From Palaemon carinicauda (lineage: Eukaryota > Arthropoda > Malacostraca > Decapoda > Palaemonidae): DNA of 64,000 nucleotides. Below the pieces are notes generated by a model that was given only the letters and a program-made list of their open reading frames with translations, was not told where the DNA came from and made no database searches. Shown here piece by piece: positions 43,107 to 56,547 of this stretch (positions within the stretch are counted from its first letter, which is position 1; each line of letters starts with the position of its first letter). Made by a program: the position numbers and the translations under genes. The stretch is from the NCBI RefSeq assembly GCF_036898095.1, contig NC_090767.1:31785933-31849932 (forward strand). The letters are read 5' to 3'.

Positions 43107-44290
43107 ATTGAAATCGACGCAATCCACCTGGGAATCGATTACGCCAATCTCGCATCCGAACAGTGCACCGACCAAGAAGCACAGGATAACTGCGATTCCG
43201 CTCGGACCAGCAGGAGTAACTATCCTCTGCGACACCAGCACCGTCTGCCCACGTCCCTGGAAACCGGGCTCCTGCAGAAGAAAAATATTCGACATCATCC
43301 ATTGACTTTCACACCCCTCAGGATGCACCACCGCTCGCCTTCTGTCTGAAAAGTTCGTCTGGCCAGGAATCAAAAAGGACGCCCGGGAATGGGCGAAGAC
43401 ATGCATCAACTGCCAATCAAGCAAAATCAGCTGTCACACCGAATCGGTGGTAGGCGATTTTCCCCAACCAAAAAGACGTTTCGGTCACATACACATCGAC
43501 ATCGTGGGACCATTGCCGCCTTCCGGATCTGCTCGCTACCTGCTTACGATCATCGATCGCTCCACGAGATGGTTGGAGGCATCGCCGATGACCGAAGCTA
43601 TGACTCAAGCATGCGCTGAAGCCCTTTTGTCAAGCTGGGTGAGCAGATTTGGTGTTCCTGACGACATCACGACAGACAAAGGCCCCGCTTTCCTCTCAGA
43701 AATATGGCTCGCTCTGGCAAACCTGATGGGGACGACACTCCACAGCACCACGGCATACAACCCCGCGGCAAACGGCATGGTCTTACAAACTCATCGCGCC
43801 CTCAAAGCGTCCCTGATAGCGAGCTGCACCGACAGGGACTGGAAATCACGACTTCCTAGGGTACTTCTCGGCCTTTGCACCGCCCCTCGCCCAGATGGCG
43901 AGCCTTCGCCCGCCGAAAAGGTTTACGGGGAGGCCCTCGCAGTTCCTGGCGAATTCTTTCCCACATCAACCGACGACAACGCAGCTGGATCATCTTATTG
44001 ACATCGCCAGGAAATTCAGGCCATGTCTCAAAACTTACCAGGACAGAACTAAGCATTTCAAACCAAAGAACCTGGATGACTGCGGTTACGTTTATGTCCG
44101 TGTCGACGCCCATCGACAACCACCTACCAGACCTTATCGAGGCCCCTACCGAGTAATTAAGGAGACGACAAAAGCCTTCCTTCTCGATGTGCATGACCAA
44201 GAAGACTGGGTCTCAATAGACCGCGTGAAACCAGCGTTTCTCGAAGGGAGCGACACTGCCTCCGCCGGACCTGGCAGATCCAGTGTCACC
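43107..44290 (+). pseudogene. pol: Gypsy integrase pseudogene
   Basis: Compared with the full copy: a ~25-bp deletion near 43,187, a Gly codon turned into TGA near 43,303, and a one-base insertion near 43,980 that ends the 184-codon frame 43,447-44,001. The frame resumes at 43,982 in +1. The integrase catalytic Glu is Leu here (codon TTA at 43,783-43,785), so the enzyme would be dead even if translated. The GPY/F region remains readable near 44,130. Confidence 0.92.
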
Positions 44291-44476
44291 TCAAAACAAG
44301 GCTCCCAATGAAAGAAAAATCAACAAATGACGACGAGAGGAAGAGATCCTTACACTGACCGCCGACGCGCCCCTCCGTTCGAAAACAAGAGGAACCCTCC
44401 GACGCCCGAAAAGATACGTAGATTAATCATCAGCCCTCTACGCTGCCCGATGTTTGGGGGGGGGGGGGGGGGTACT

Positions 44477-44920
<444 letters not shown>

Positions 44921-45734
44921 AACCAACTTCTGACTGGTACTTTGCGGGACGTGCCTTGGTACTTTCCACAAAGACAAATATTACATCACATTGAACCTTC
45001 TACAAGGATACCCAATATAGCACTTATTTTGGAATGTACTACAGTGCCCTTCACTTTATTTGGTTTCCAATTAGCATGTACACATACATAGGTACTGTAT
45101 TAATAACTATTGTAAACGAAAGATCATACTCTTATCATTTTACTTCTGGACATTGTTCATATTTATGGAGTAACAAATTTTAGATATATGATTCCCTAGA
45201 CACTGCAAGAGGTGACAGCGACATTTCAGAATTGCGTCACGCTTCAAGATTGTGGTGGATTCTTTATGAAAACGGTTAGTGGTCATTGTCAAATATATAT
45301 ATACTTAGCTAATCTTAATTTGTATCCATATTATACAGTACAGTTTTAGAGTAATGTATTGTTTATGGAAATGTAGGCTACGTGTGGGGAGAGTTGTCAA
45401 ATAGTCAAGTCATCCCAATAAAAACAGGAAACACTTGCTTTACTGTTAACCTTGACTCTAGTGACAGAGTAATGACATGCTGTATATTACTGCAATATGC
45501 ACTAGAGTATCAGATATCAGAGCATGACATTATCTGCAAATCCAAAATCTGCTATTTCATTGTGCAATACAGTGAATAAAGCCAGTTAGTTCAAAGTACC
45601 TAAGGAAATTGTGTAGCGGATGTGTGCCTCTTGAGTACTTACTTAATTTACATAATTACTTAATGCACTTAATTACTTATTTACTTTGAAAAAGGCTTCA
45701 ATTTCCTTTTGAGAGCCTTGATAATGTTATCAGT

Positions 45735-45805
45735 TGTTTAGCTACGGGCTGCCAACGTAAGAGCCCATGTCCAGCAAAAGGATGGGCAATCTATCAAGCA
45801 CCGGA
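45735..45805 (+). repeat. 3'-tail repeat copy (plus)
   Basis: GCTACGGGCTGCCAACGTAAGAGCCCATG...GGATGGGCAATCTATC matches the tail of the intact ORF1 element (27,085-27,020, minus strand). Confidence 0.6.
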
Positions 45806-46410
45806 TGTCTAGAGGGAGCTTGTTGTCATTTTTATTATTTAAAGCACACAACATGAACTTTTACGATATACTAAATAATTTTTAGCGATATATAACAATT
45901 ATAAAGCTGAAATAGTTTCGATATGTCATGTTGGTAAAAAAGACTCTGAAGGGCAGCCAGTTTATCAAATTATATACTTTCAGTGGGAAAATTTCTACAT
46001 TTTGTAATGGCGTGAAATATAAAACAAATGTTCTAAATTCACCAGAAATGCACCAGATCTAGCACAAGCGCCCCGAAATTAGAACTCTGGTGACCAGTTA
46101 GACTGAGATGATATGTTGTACTTAGTAGGTTATATGATTCTGTTGCAAATGATAGAACTTGCGAGTATATAATACTTATATGTAAATAACTCTTTAATGT
46201 ATGATATTTTCAATATCTAAACAAAAACTTCTTCTTTTTATCAATTTCTAATTAATTTAAGAATAAGGATTTGTCAAACAAATGCTCTTTCTTCTGATAT
46301 TCTTAACTTTCAATATGTTGCATCAGTGATTAAGTCTTGAGCATTTTAAGAGCCGACATTCTTTTTTCAATCTGTTATCTTGTTACTTGATATTATCATG
46401 CGATTGTAGT

Positions 46411-46600
46411 AGCCTTTGTATATCAGTGGCCAGTTCCTCCCGCAAATATTGAAAATGGACGGCAACTAACCTAAAATGTTCTCCCTAGCCTAACCTACAA
46501 GCCATGTCCATACCTACTTACCTAATCAGGGGGCTAACAACCCCCTGCAACCCTCCATACATTGCTGTATTCTAAGTTAGCCATAATGATACATACAGGT
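46411..46600. repeat. Dispersed repeat, partner at 61,198-61,380
   Basis: TAGCCTTTGTATATCAG, CCAGTTCCTC, CTACAAGC..TGTCC, ACAACCCCCTGC-like and GTATTCTAAGTTAG recur in order and direction at 61,198-61,380. Class unknown. 46,601-47,330 shows nothing else. Confidence 0.6.
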
Positions 46601-47339
46601 GGCCACTATCATACGTACAGCCCCGATTGTATTCAGCCGATGACTGGTAGGAACATTTTAAGTTTGTTGGGACAGACTGGGTGTAGAATTTCTAAACTTA
46701 TGACTGAAAACCCTAATTTTAAAAGGAAAACAAACGTAAGAACGCCACTTGACATAAGGTTCTCCACCTAACCTAACCTAGGAGCCGTATACTTAACTAC
46801 AGGGGCAGCCGTACTCCTAGCTAGCTTTCCCTAAGACTAAGCCTCAACCTCGTGTTTGCTACCCAACCAGCTTCACTCATTATAAGATAACAATGTATCA
46901 TAATATTCAGTAAATTTTAAAACTAGATTTTTATCCTCGTATTTCAGTTCAAAATAAACAACTTCCCATAAAGACAGTTGACAAATTAGTAAAAAAGTTT
47001 ACACCTGTCCCAATGAACTACATCCACCCCCATATATTACAAACTGAATCAAAAGTCTTAAACAAATGTATTTTTGGTAAAAAGCTTGAAATTTACATAA
47101 TTATAGCAAAGATAAAGCTTACCCTATACTCGTCCGATTTCAGTCAGTCTAGTCTAAAATTTCACATCTGAGCAATTCACCATTGCGAATAAATCGACTT
47201 CTGTTAACCAAAGGATAGAATTGGGTTGCTATCTAAAGATATATCCGACAGCGGTTAGTAATCCTAGGGCACGATTCTTGATCAAGGATGTATGGCCACT
47301 TTTGTGCCAGCCATATACTATCCTGGGAGAGGATCTCCC

Positions 47340-48760
47340 TACCACCTCAAGAACACGTTTACCCATCACAAGGGACACCTAGTTCCTTCCCAGGCTTACC
47401 CGGCACAGGGGACTCCAGCATGTAGTCCTGCTTTCTGCTGGTGGGCTGTAATTCTTAGCCCCTCAGTCAGGAGTTGACCTACAGATAAGTAACTACGACA
47501 AAACTTTCGTCTGGCATTTCTGCTATGTCTTGGACAAATTCCACTGTCAAGCCTATTGCAAAATTTGCAAGAGATGCATAGCATACCTCAAACACCGTAA
47601 AGACACTGTTTTCTATGCCTTTTCCTTGGCTGGAAAACCTGGACTAGCTAAGCAGTAAAGCTATGATTTTTTCAATCATAATGTACTGTGCAAATGTGAC
47701 TTGTGCAGTCTGTACCATGATCCCATGTCCCGCAGCATGACTGGAAGAAACAGGGAGACTCCATTATATAAGGAAACCCTTCCACTGAAATCCACTCCCA
47801 CAGCCATCCCTGATTGGAATCCTCCTGGCAGACTATATGATTTTAGAACTTGACAAGAAGACTACTAAGAGGACTCTTCCCTACACCTTTCCTCGTCCTC
47901 ATAAGGGCACTCCCAGAGCTACCACCACCACTACTTTCTCCTCTCCCTCTCCTGTGGAGTCTCCTACTGCAAGGAATAAGAAAAAGAGAAAAAGAATCAC
48001 CACATCACCCGCCAACGCCCCAGCCTGGGACTCTGCTTCAGCTGGCTCACCATGTATAAGCACCCCAAGTCTTGACATGGATATTGATCTGGCCACTAAT
48101 ACTCAGGCCCCTGCTCGTGCAGAATCGCATTTGCCTGATTGCAACTGTACCAGATGACTGACTCAACTCCTTTAGGATGCAACTTCTACTCTCACTTTAG
48201 CTGTTAAAACTGATCCAGACCCAAAGCAGCTTCCAAAATTCAAGCTAACAGCTGTGGAAAGCGTACCCTTTTATACAGCCGTAACTGCCATTGCAACATC
48301 CAACCCAAGCATCAAGATCAGAGTCAGAACCCACCTTAAGGGTGATCTGATCATCACCCCAGAAGACCATGACCGTCCCATCAGCCTCTAGAAGGAGGCT
48401 TCATTGACCTATCTGGATCCAGCGAAGAAGTTAAGGAAGGCAGTTGTTTGTAACTTCCCAACCCACTGATTGCAGCAACGTTCATCATGTAGAACGTCAT
48501 TTGGGCAGCCACAAGCAGGCCACCAGTAGAATTATAGTCACCTTCATCCATGGACTCAAGGGAAAATTCCCTGGAAGTTGAGCCACTACGCTGTTTCACC
48601 TGCTAATGTTTTGGCTGCCACAAGAGTGCCTGTGGAGTACAGCAGTCTGTGGAGTCAGCAGGCGCTGGCACTCCACTCAAGAATGCATCAACGCACACGA
48701 GAATGGGTCGCCTAGCTTTTGTAACTGGTGCTTCATTGTCCACAAACTTTACGCATTTAT
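47340..48760 (+). pseudogene. Fourth ORF1 element, heavily decayed
   Basis: Leader motif CTTACCCGGCACAGGGGACT at ~47,395. ORF1 traces follow: CKCDLC cluster (~47,690), MTGRNRETPLYK (~47,740), a Lys/Thr/Pro-rich stretch (47,837-48,157) ending at the DCNCTR cluster, LPKFKLTAVESVPFYTAV (~48,232), HLKGDLIITPEDHD (~48,330), ASLTYLDPAKK (~48,395), and zinc-knuckle traces to ~48,700. Several stops (e.g. 48,156 and 48,389) and frameshifts. It groups with the 33,454 copy by sequence. The 3' block was not found; the element breaks off near 48,760. Confidence 0.8.
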
Positions 48761-48869
48761 GACTGACCCCACCTATTCGAATCATTTGACAAGCAAGCTT
48801 GACAACCTGGTTCGACGAACCGTCCGACCATGTAAACCCGCCTCTATGTTAAGAAGATGAAGAAGTTCT

Positions 48870-49993
<1,124 letters not shown>

Positions 49994-50364
49994 GTTTAAC
50001 ACTGAAGTGGCCCCAGATATCAATGAAGTTGGATAAGGGTGGAAGTTCATAGTATGTGGAAGTATATAGTTTAATAAAAAATTTATATATGAATTTATTC
50101 AATTAACCTAAATTTGAATGATTATTTATATAATATTATCAGTGCTTCAAAAAGTGAGCAGGTAGAGGAAGTCAGTGTTCTGTGGAAGAACAAAAACAGG
50201 ACATACTTAGTGGCTGAAAAATCTCTTGACTTGTATGATAGAAGTAGACATTTATGTCTGAATGTGTCTACCAATAATATCATGGAAATACTTATCAACA
50301 AAGAAAACTCTTCGGTTATAAAGCAATATTCCTTAGGGCCAGTACAAGAGTATTTACCAGCTAC

Positions 50365-50905
50365 ATGTGGCTTACATTGCCATAGTCCCAGGAGTAGAAT
50401 TAGAAACTTTTGACAGCTACATTGCCATATTTCTAAGGTCAGAAAATGTGGCTTATATTATCATTATCCCAAGAGCAGAACTAAAAACTTTTGTTAGCTA
50501 CATTGCCATATTTTTAGGAGCAGAACGTGTGGCTTACACTGTCATAATTCCAAGAGCAGACCTAAAAGCATTTGTTAGCTAGATTGACATATTTCTAAGA
50601 GTAGAACATAGGGTTTTCGTTGCCATAATTCCAAGGGCAGAACAATGATCTTTCATGAGCTACGTTGCCACACTTCTAAGGTCAAAATCAAGAGCTTTCA
50701 ATAGTTAAATATTGTCATAATTCTAAGGACAGAACAAAGAACTTATATTGCCATACATTTAAGGACAGAACAAACAGCTTTCGTTAGCAATATTTTCATA
50801 ATTCTAAGCATAGAACGAAGCTTTCATTAGCTACATTGTCATAATTCTATGGATAGAATAATGCTTCCATCACCTATACTGTCATAATTCTAAGGACAGA
50901 ATTTG
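50365..50905. repeat. Diverged minisatellite, ~40-bp monomer in ~81-bp dimers
   Basis: The core TTGCCATAATTCTAAGGGCAGAAC and its variants recur about a dozen times with alternating ~37- and ~45-bp spacing, most regular at 50,380-50,590. Because 81 is a multiple of three, one frame (50,367-50,582) reads as a repeated peptide (VAYIIIIPRAELKTFVSYIA), but the frame closes where the repeats decay, so I do not call a gene. 50,906-52,058 shows no gene; a short TTAGG run lies at ~51,605. Confidence 0.8.
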
Positions 50906-52071
50906 GCTTTTGGATATTACAAATCTCATCATTTAGAGAGTTGTTTACATATAAGTATGTATGACATCTGTATATGACTAGTGACGTGTAATGACAAGGC
51001 ATTATGTTAGTAACCGGGGGAATCATACTATATGGTGGTATAACTCCGGACAACAATAATCACTTCCCTTGTGTGTCTTACTATAGATAAAGATTAATTA
51101 TACTGTTCACATCCCCAATTTTTTCTTGCAGGGATCATTGGGAACGTCTTTATATGTAAGACTCATGTTTTCAGAACTTCGCTTACCTACACGTTCAAAT
51201 GATAATTTGTACAACTACCTTTTTTCTCTTGCTCAGCCCACAATAACACAAAACCTTAATTTAAAAAAAATATTAAAACTCATATACTATGATCATTATA
51301 TGAATTAGATAATTATTTTTTAGTGTGATAATTATATAAATGGAAAAAAAAATGGCTTTTGAAGAAATTTGGCACATATGGTTGATTTTGCAGCCCATAA
51401 ACCAGAACATTCAACAAATGCACACAATCATAGTTAATTGTGTAGTTGCAGACTTCCATGCTGTATAATTGTAAATATTCTCCAGAAGGCACATATAATT
51501 GAGCTTAAGCAATAGGCCTAAACACCATATACCTTCAGTGTGGTTTATTCATTTATTCGTGAAATAATCAGTCTAAGGAGAGTTGCGGAGGTAAGGACAC
51601 AGGTTGTAGGTTAGGTTAGGTGGCGTTCTATGCAGTGTTCCAATCTGCTGTTATACAAAGGCTCCAAATTCTCAAATAAATCCGTAGAATACGCATTTTT
51701 ATATGACACTTCAATGCTGTAATATTATATTCTCAAGAATGTACACATAATTAGGCCTAAGCCAGCTATGTCTTAGGTCTAGACATCACACACTTTTACT
51801 GTGACTTAATCACATTTGCGTTATATAATTAACCAACAATTCACAATTATTAAGGTAAACAACATTGGGCATCATTGCCTGAGTGTCTTACCTCACAGAA
51901 TTATATGCAATACAATAACTTTTTATACAAGCTTGTAAAAACCAGAATGTCACTACCTCGACAGGTCAATTCTATAAGAAAAAACAGACTCTTATATGTA
52001 AATAGTTCCCAAATACTAAATTTAATGATAAATTTGGTACAATCATAACTCTATAATATTTTTTGGGCTCA

Positions 52072-52407
52072 AGCCATGTCGTCCTGATGGAAGTTCCTTA
52101 AAGGCAGCTTCCTAGGGTATATTACAACTACAGCGATATTCCCAGAGAATTTACCTTCAGGTACCCAGAATTCTAACTCCTGGAGCGAGTATCCCTAAAA
52201 AAGACCTTAGGGATATCGTAAATATCAGTGGACGTATTCTTGACACGCCTCATAGCAATCTATACCCCGAATAGAGTTAACACTTCGTAGGGGTAAAATG
52301 GCAAGAAAACGAAAACGATAAGAAAGGGGGGAGCCGTTCATAAGGCATCCCTCCTCACCGCTTCGAAAGCGTGCCCTGCGCCGCTCACGGCGCCATCTGT
52401 ATTCCTT
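52072..52407 (+). repeat. Left inverted terminal repeat (DIRS)
   Basis: 336 bp from AGCCATGTCGTCC to CATCTGTATTCCTT, near-identical in reverse complement to 60,441-60,776. Outside it, 13 more bases (52,059-52,071) are unique to this end and are matched in the internal complementary region. Confidence 0.95.
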
Positions 52408-54555
52408 TTTGCGTAGCTCTACGACTCGGTGTATTTTCCCTGTTTACTACCTAATCTTGGAATTTTCTCGTTTATAATGCTTTCTCCAACTTCTTCTGCC
52501 TCGGATAAGTTGAGTATTATTTCTTTTATGTATATATGTAGGCTCTTGGTTAAAATTAAAGTTATTAAAAGAGTTATCTTTGATACAAGAGCTGTTGCCT
52601 GCTGGAGGCATCATGGATGCTGTCGCTCGCTAGAATAGGATTTATTTGTTAGCAAGAGCGACGTTCCCAGCCCCCTTTGCGCTTAAATATTAGCTACTTA
52701 GCTTATTTAGGAATTCTGTTATGATGCGATAGTAATGTGCCTGGCGAAATTTCCAAGGCTACCAACACTAGTCTTCGTAGGCTAGTTGTTGGCCTATGTA
52801 CTTCCTGCATGATAATTAGTCTTCCAAATGTGAATTTATTGCTTTAAGCGTTAGGCAACGTTATACATATTAGTCCTTTTCGAGTACCTTCCAAGATAGT
52901 ATTGATATGAGTTTCGGTGAATTAGGTAATCGATTCTCTTAAGTGCCTAGGCTAGGTTGTCTTAGGTCATTATAATATTATCTGTTCCCCGTTTGCTCCC
53001 TTCTCTTAGGGGAAGGGGCAAACCCTTTCCCTCTGTTTAAGCCTTAGGCTTAACTCTAGTGGTTTATTTGAATTAATCTTCAAATATATCTATGCTGGGG
53101 TAGTACTGTACCTTCCCGTTCCAACAGTATTGGTTCAGAGGGTGACAGTACAACAGTGTTTAGTCTGAGCCCGGTTTGTCTGGCATGGGGCAGAGTCTCC
53201 CTTGCCGATTGACTCGGGCACTAAGGGTTCCCCCCTTAGTCCACCTTGTTGGGTTCCAGTAGTGATCCCTTTACTCGGTGACTCATCAGACTGTCCTTGC
53301 CGTTCCGGTCTCGGGATATGTTCCCTTTTCTGGAAAGGCAATTCCTTCCTTGCCGTGGTTCGTGGGAGGCAGCCAGTAGTGCCGGCCTCCCTCTCGGGTC
53401 TTTCTCTACTGAGATGAACTGTCTTAGTTTGGAATGACCCTTAACCAAGGTAAGGTTGGATAGGACCCTCTGTCCTTCCCTTCTCTTTTTCCGTTCTTTG
53501 TGTCAGTCGTCTTCATCCTTGCCTAGCCTAGGTTGGGATGAGGAACTGACGTGGTCTCCTGTCGGCCGGCAAAGTGTGCCGACCGGCAGAGACCATTACT
53601 GTGAGTGCTGCCCGGTCCTTTCTTGGTCCCTCTATCGCTGCCGTCTGAAAATTCAGTAAGCAGCGGTTAGGAAGCTTGACGTAGTGTCTTCCCCTTCCTT
53701 TCGGCACTCTTTCGGGTGCCGGGCTCAGAGACTTATAGTCTCTTAACCCGGCACTCACTCTTTTGTCTTAGTATGTGTTGTCCTTGCCGGCTGCCGGCCT
53801 ACAGGCCGGCTGTCGGTGGGGAGGGGTGTTCTCCAGTTCTCTTGCTGTCGGTCGGCGTTGGGTGTATACCTTTGCCGGCCGGTCTATTGCTCATCTGCCG
53901 GCCACTACAAGTGGGGCCGGCAGCCGAGTGCTGCCTGGTGTGTGGGGGCTAGCCGGCAGGGTTTGTTTACTGCTGCCGGCCGGCCCGCGACACTGCCCAG
54001 TCAGCCGGCCACTAAGTATGATGGCCGGCAACTCTGTGCAAACCGGGTGGCTACGGTCTGGCAACCACTGCCGGCCGGTTCAGGCATGGGTTCTGGAGTT
54101 CTCCCCAATAAAGGTGATCTGAGGTTGTGTACTTGAGATCTGCCTTTACAAAACAAGGGGGGGGGGTGCTGAGCGGCAGTAGCCGGCTGGCATACCACCC
54201 TCAGGTACTGTATCAGTCCTCTCTTGGTGGTATATTCAACCAAAGGAGTTCATGATGTAGTAGGTTACAACACTGTCTTTTCTATCTTACTTGTGTTACT
54301 GGTATAATCACCTGGTGTCGCCTTACAAGGATAAAAGATAATTCTTTTATTCCTGGCCGAATGGTATTATTTTAACTTAGGTGTGAGCTACACCTAATTT
54401 CCTTTGGAAATACGTTCTCTGGTTATTCTAGTAAAGACTAACTATGTGACTTGGCCGGTGGGCTTCCACAGGTGTTTGTGTGGGTTTCACAAGTAGGTGT
54501 CTTTCCCTTATTCTTTTGTTGAATACTCATTTGTTACATGTGAATTAAAATTCAC
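52408..54555 (+). other. DIRS 5' leader with GCCGGC-rich segment
   Basis: About 2.1 kb between terminal repeat and gag with no convincing gene. Between ~53,560 and 54,190 I count about 14 GCCGGC hexamers by hand, far above chance. The leader would hold the promoter. TTCTTTTACAG followed by GAGGAG at 54,580-54,597 looks like a splice acceptor just inside the gag frame. Confidence 0.6.
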
Positions 54556-56547
54556 TTGATATTCATGGAAATTTTTCTTCTTTTACAGGAGGAGCATCCG
54601 AAGTGTGATAGTGTCTTCTGCAATGTCCGCAGTAAGAACTTTTGCGGACATACCTCGTGTAGGAGGCACGCAGCTTGTGCAGCCTCCAATGATGAACATC
54701 GTTACTGGGATCCGCAGGTATGTGCTGTATGTACTAACCTGCTATCAGAGGCTTTTGAATCCCCTAGGTCGGCGGAGTCAAGAGATGCAGCGAGGGAGAG
54801 GCTTCGTGTTTGGGTAAGGGGTTTTCAGAAAAACACCACTGGACCTTATCTTCCTAACGAGAAGATGAGGGCATACCTTTTCCCCAAGGCTTCCCCTGAT
54901 GCTGTTGTTCCCCAGCCTCGGCCGGAGATCCCTCTGATCCAGATCCCAGTGGAGGAGGATGTCGCTGACGCCTTGCAGGACATCCAGTTGGACGACAAGA
55001 TGTCCGACTTGTCTGATCGTGCGGAGCAGGATCTCCTCGCAGAGGGCGAGGAGCAAGATCGAGATCCTATTGCTGTGGAGGAAGAGGTTCCCGTTTCATC
55101 AGACGTGCCGGTTCAGGTCCCTGAACCTATCCCCTCTACCTCGTCCGCTCTTCCAGCAGAGCTTGGACAGGCTCTCTCTTCCATCGTTGGTATGATCCAA
55201 CAGATGCAGAAGGAGAATAATCAGAAGGCCGCTACTTTGGAGCTCCAGATGCAGAAGATCACAGCATCACGTGGACCTCCAAAGAAGCTCAACGTTAAGG
55301 ACCTTCCTCTGTGCTCGGATGCCAACCCGTGGAGATATGCCGAGCACATGCCGATGACGATTGGGAAGATCGTCATGTCGGAGAAACTGGGTTCAGTTCC
55401 CCTTGAGGAGGTGGAATTCTGGCCCAGTAGAGGGGCCTACCCGGACTGCTATGTCCGTTTGAAGAAGGAGCCGGCTTCGAAGGAGGAGACGGAACCAAAG
55501 GAAGTGATTATCCTAGATCACTCCAAAGCTCAAGCCACCTTGACAGCTGCTTTAAAGGAGAGGGGGTTCTCAAACTCGAAGGTTGCCGCCTTGAGCAAGA
55601 AACACCCCTCCTTTGTATCCTCCCCAGCTAGGGCCTTCCCCTTTATGCAAAAGGGGTTTGCGGCCGTCATCAAGGCAGTTGAAGCTGGCAAGCCGTGCCC
55701 GTCCTTGGAGGAATGTAAACCTCTATCGCTGGCATTGCCAATGGATAACAAGGACTGGAAGGAGGTGCACCTTACTTTCTCGGTTGGGAAGTTAGACGCC
55801 GACATTGCAGGTCAGCAGTTCGGCGAAAACCTTCCCAAGTTGTCGGAATTCCTTCTTCGGAGGGAATTGGACACAAAGGAGCGCCTGGCAGCCTCGATGT
55901 CTCTCCAGACCAACATGGAGACGATGGCTAGCGACCCCAAGATGCCAGAGATGTTCATGGTTATGGCCAAAATCCATCTGGCCACAGTAACCAAGGACCT
56001 CTATTGCTTTGTGAAAGCAAGGAGAGCCTGTAGGGAGTTTGTGTTTGCCTCGGCCACAGTGAGGCACGAACCCAAGAGGCTAATTTCATCTAACATCTGG
56101 GGTAAGGATCTCTTTCCCAAGGACGTGGTCAAAGAGATCGTGGACAAGGCCGCCACTGAGAACCGCAATCTTCTCCTGAAGTGGGGCCTGTCCCTTAAGA
56201 GGAAGTCTTCTCCGGATGAGGGCCCTCAGCCGAAAGGAAAGGCGAAGAAGTCAAGGTTTTCCTCCCGTCCAGCCAAGTCCTTCAAACAGCAAAGACCACA
56301 GCAGCAACAGCCAGCTTTGCCTCCGGTTCCACAACTGGTAGCCCAGACCCCGACCACCTTCCAATGGGTTCCCCAAGCAATGTCATCAGCTTCCCCTGCA
56401 TTCAATCCCGTGTTCGAGGGACAGTCGACCACGTTTCGTGCAAGACCCAGAGGAGCAGCTAGAGGGTCATCAAGACGCCCCTCTAGGGGACGAGGATTCA
56501 GAGGTGGTCGCGGCCAGGGAGGCAAGACTGCAGGACAGTCAAAGTGA
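54556..56547 (+). CDS. gag: DIRS Gag-like protein
   Basis: 663 codons. A cysteine/histidine cluster near residues 17-60 (CDSVFCNVRSKNFCGHTSC, then WDPQVCAVC) is probably zinc-binding. An acidic, Pro-rich middle (130-200), a Gln/Met-rich likely coiled coil (~210-240), a large helical region (~250-540) and a basic RG-rich end (RARPRGAARGSSRRPSRGRG) complete it. DIRS Gag proteins package element RNA. The ATG at 54,556 gives a hydrophobic start, but a TTTTACAG acceptor lies 30 bases further, so the real protein may begin in an upstream exon or at another Met; I could not find a donor in the right phase. It overlaps the RT frame by ~110 bp in another frame. Confidence 0.85.
   Translation: MIFMEIFLLLQEEHPKCDSVFCNVRSKNFCGHTSCRRHAACAASNDEHRYWDPQVCAVCTNLLSEAFESPRSAESRDAARERLRVWVRGFQKNTTGPYLPNEKMRAYLFPKASPDAVVPQPRPEIPLIQIPVEEDVADALQDIQLDDKMSDLSDRAEQDLLAEGEEQDRDPIAVEEEVPVSSDVPVQVPEPIPSTSSALPAELGQALSSIVGMIQQMQKENNQKAATLELQMQKITASRGPPKKLNVKDLPLCSDANPWRYAEHMPMTIGKIVMSEKLGSVPLEEVEFWPSRGAYPDCYVRLKKEPASKEETEPKEVIILDHSKAQATLTAALKERGFSNSKVAALSKKHPSFVSSPARAFPFMQKGFAAVIKAVEAGKPCPSLEECKPLSLALPMDNKDWKEVHLTFSVGKLDADIAGQQFGENLPKLSEFLLRRELDTKERLAASMSLQTNMETMASDPKMPEMFMVMAKIHLATVTKDLYCFVKARRACREFVFASATVRHEPKRLISSNIWGKDLFPKDVVKEIVDKAATENRNLLLKWGLSLKRKSSPDEGPQPKGKAKKSRFSSRPAKSFKQQRPQQQQPALPPVPQLVAQTPTTFQWVPQAMSSASPAFNPVFEGQSTTFRARPRGAARGSSRRPSRGRGFRGGRGQGGKTAGQSK

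Noticed and set aside
48800..48830. Palindrome GGTTCGACGAACC
   Set aside because: A single short palindrome with no partner or context; likely chance.
53716..54136. Overlapping frames in the GCCGGC-rich leader of the DIRS element
   Set aside because: GC-rich low-complexity sequence lowers stop frequency; no domain or consistent frame.
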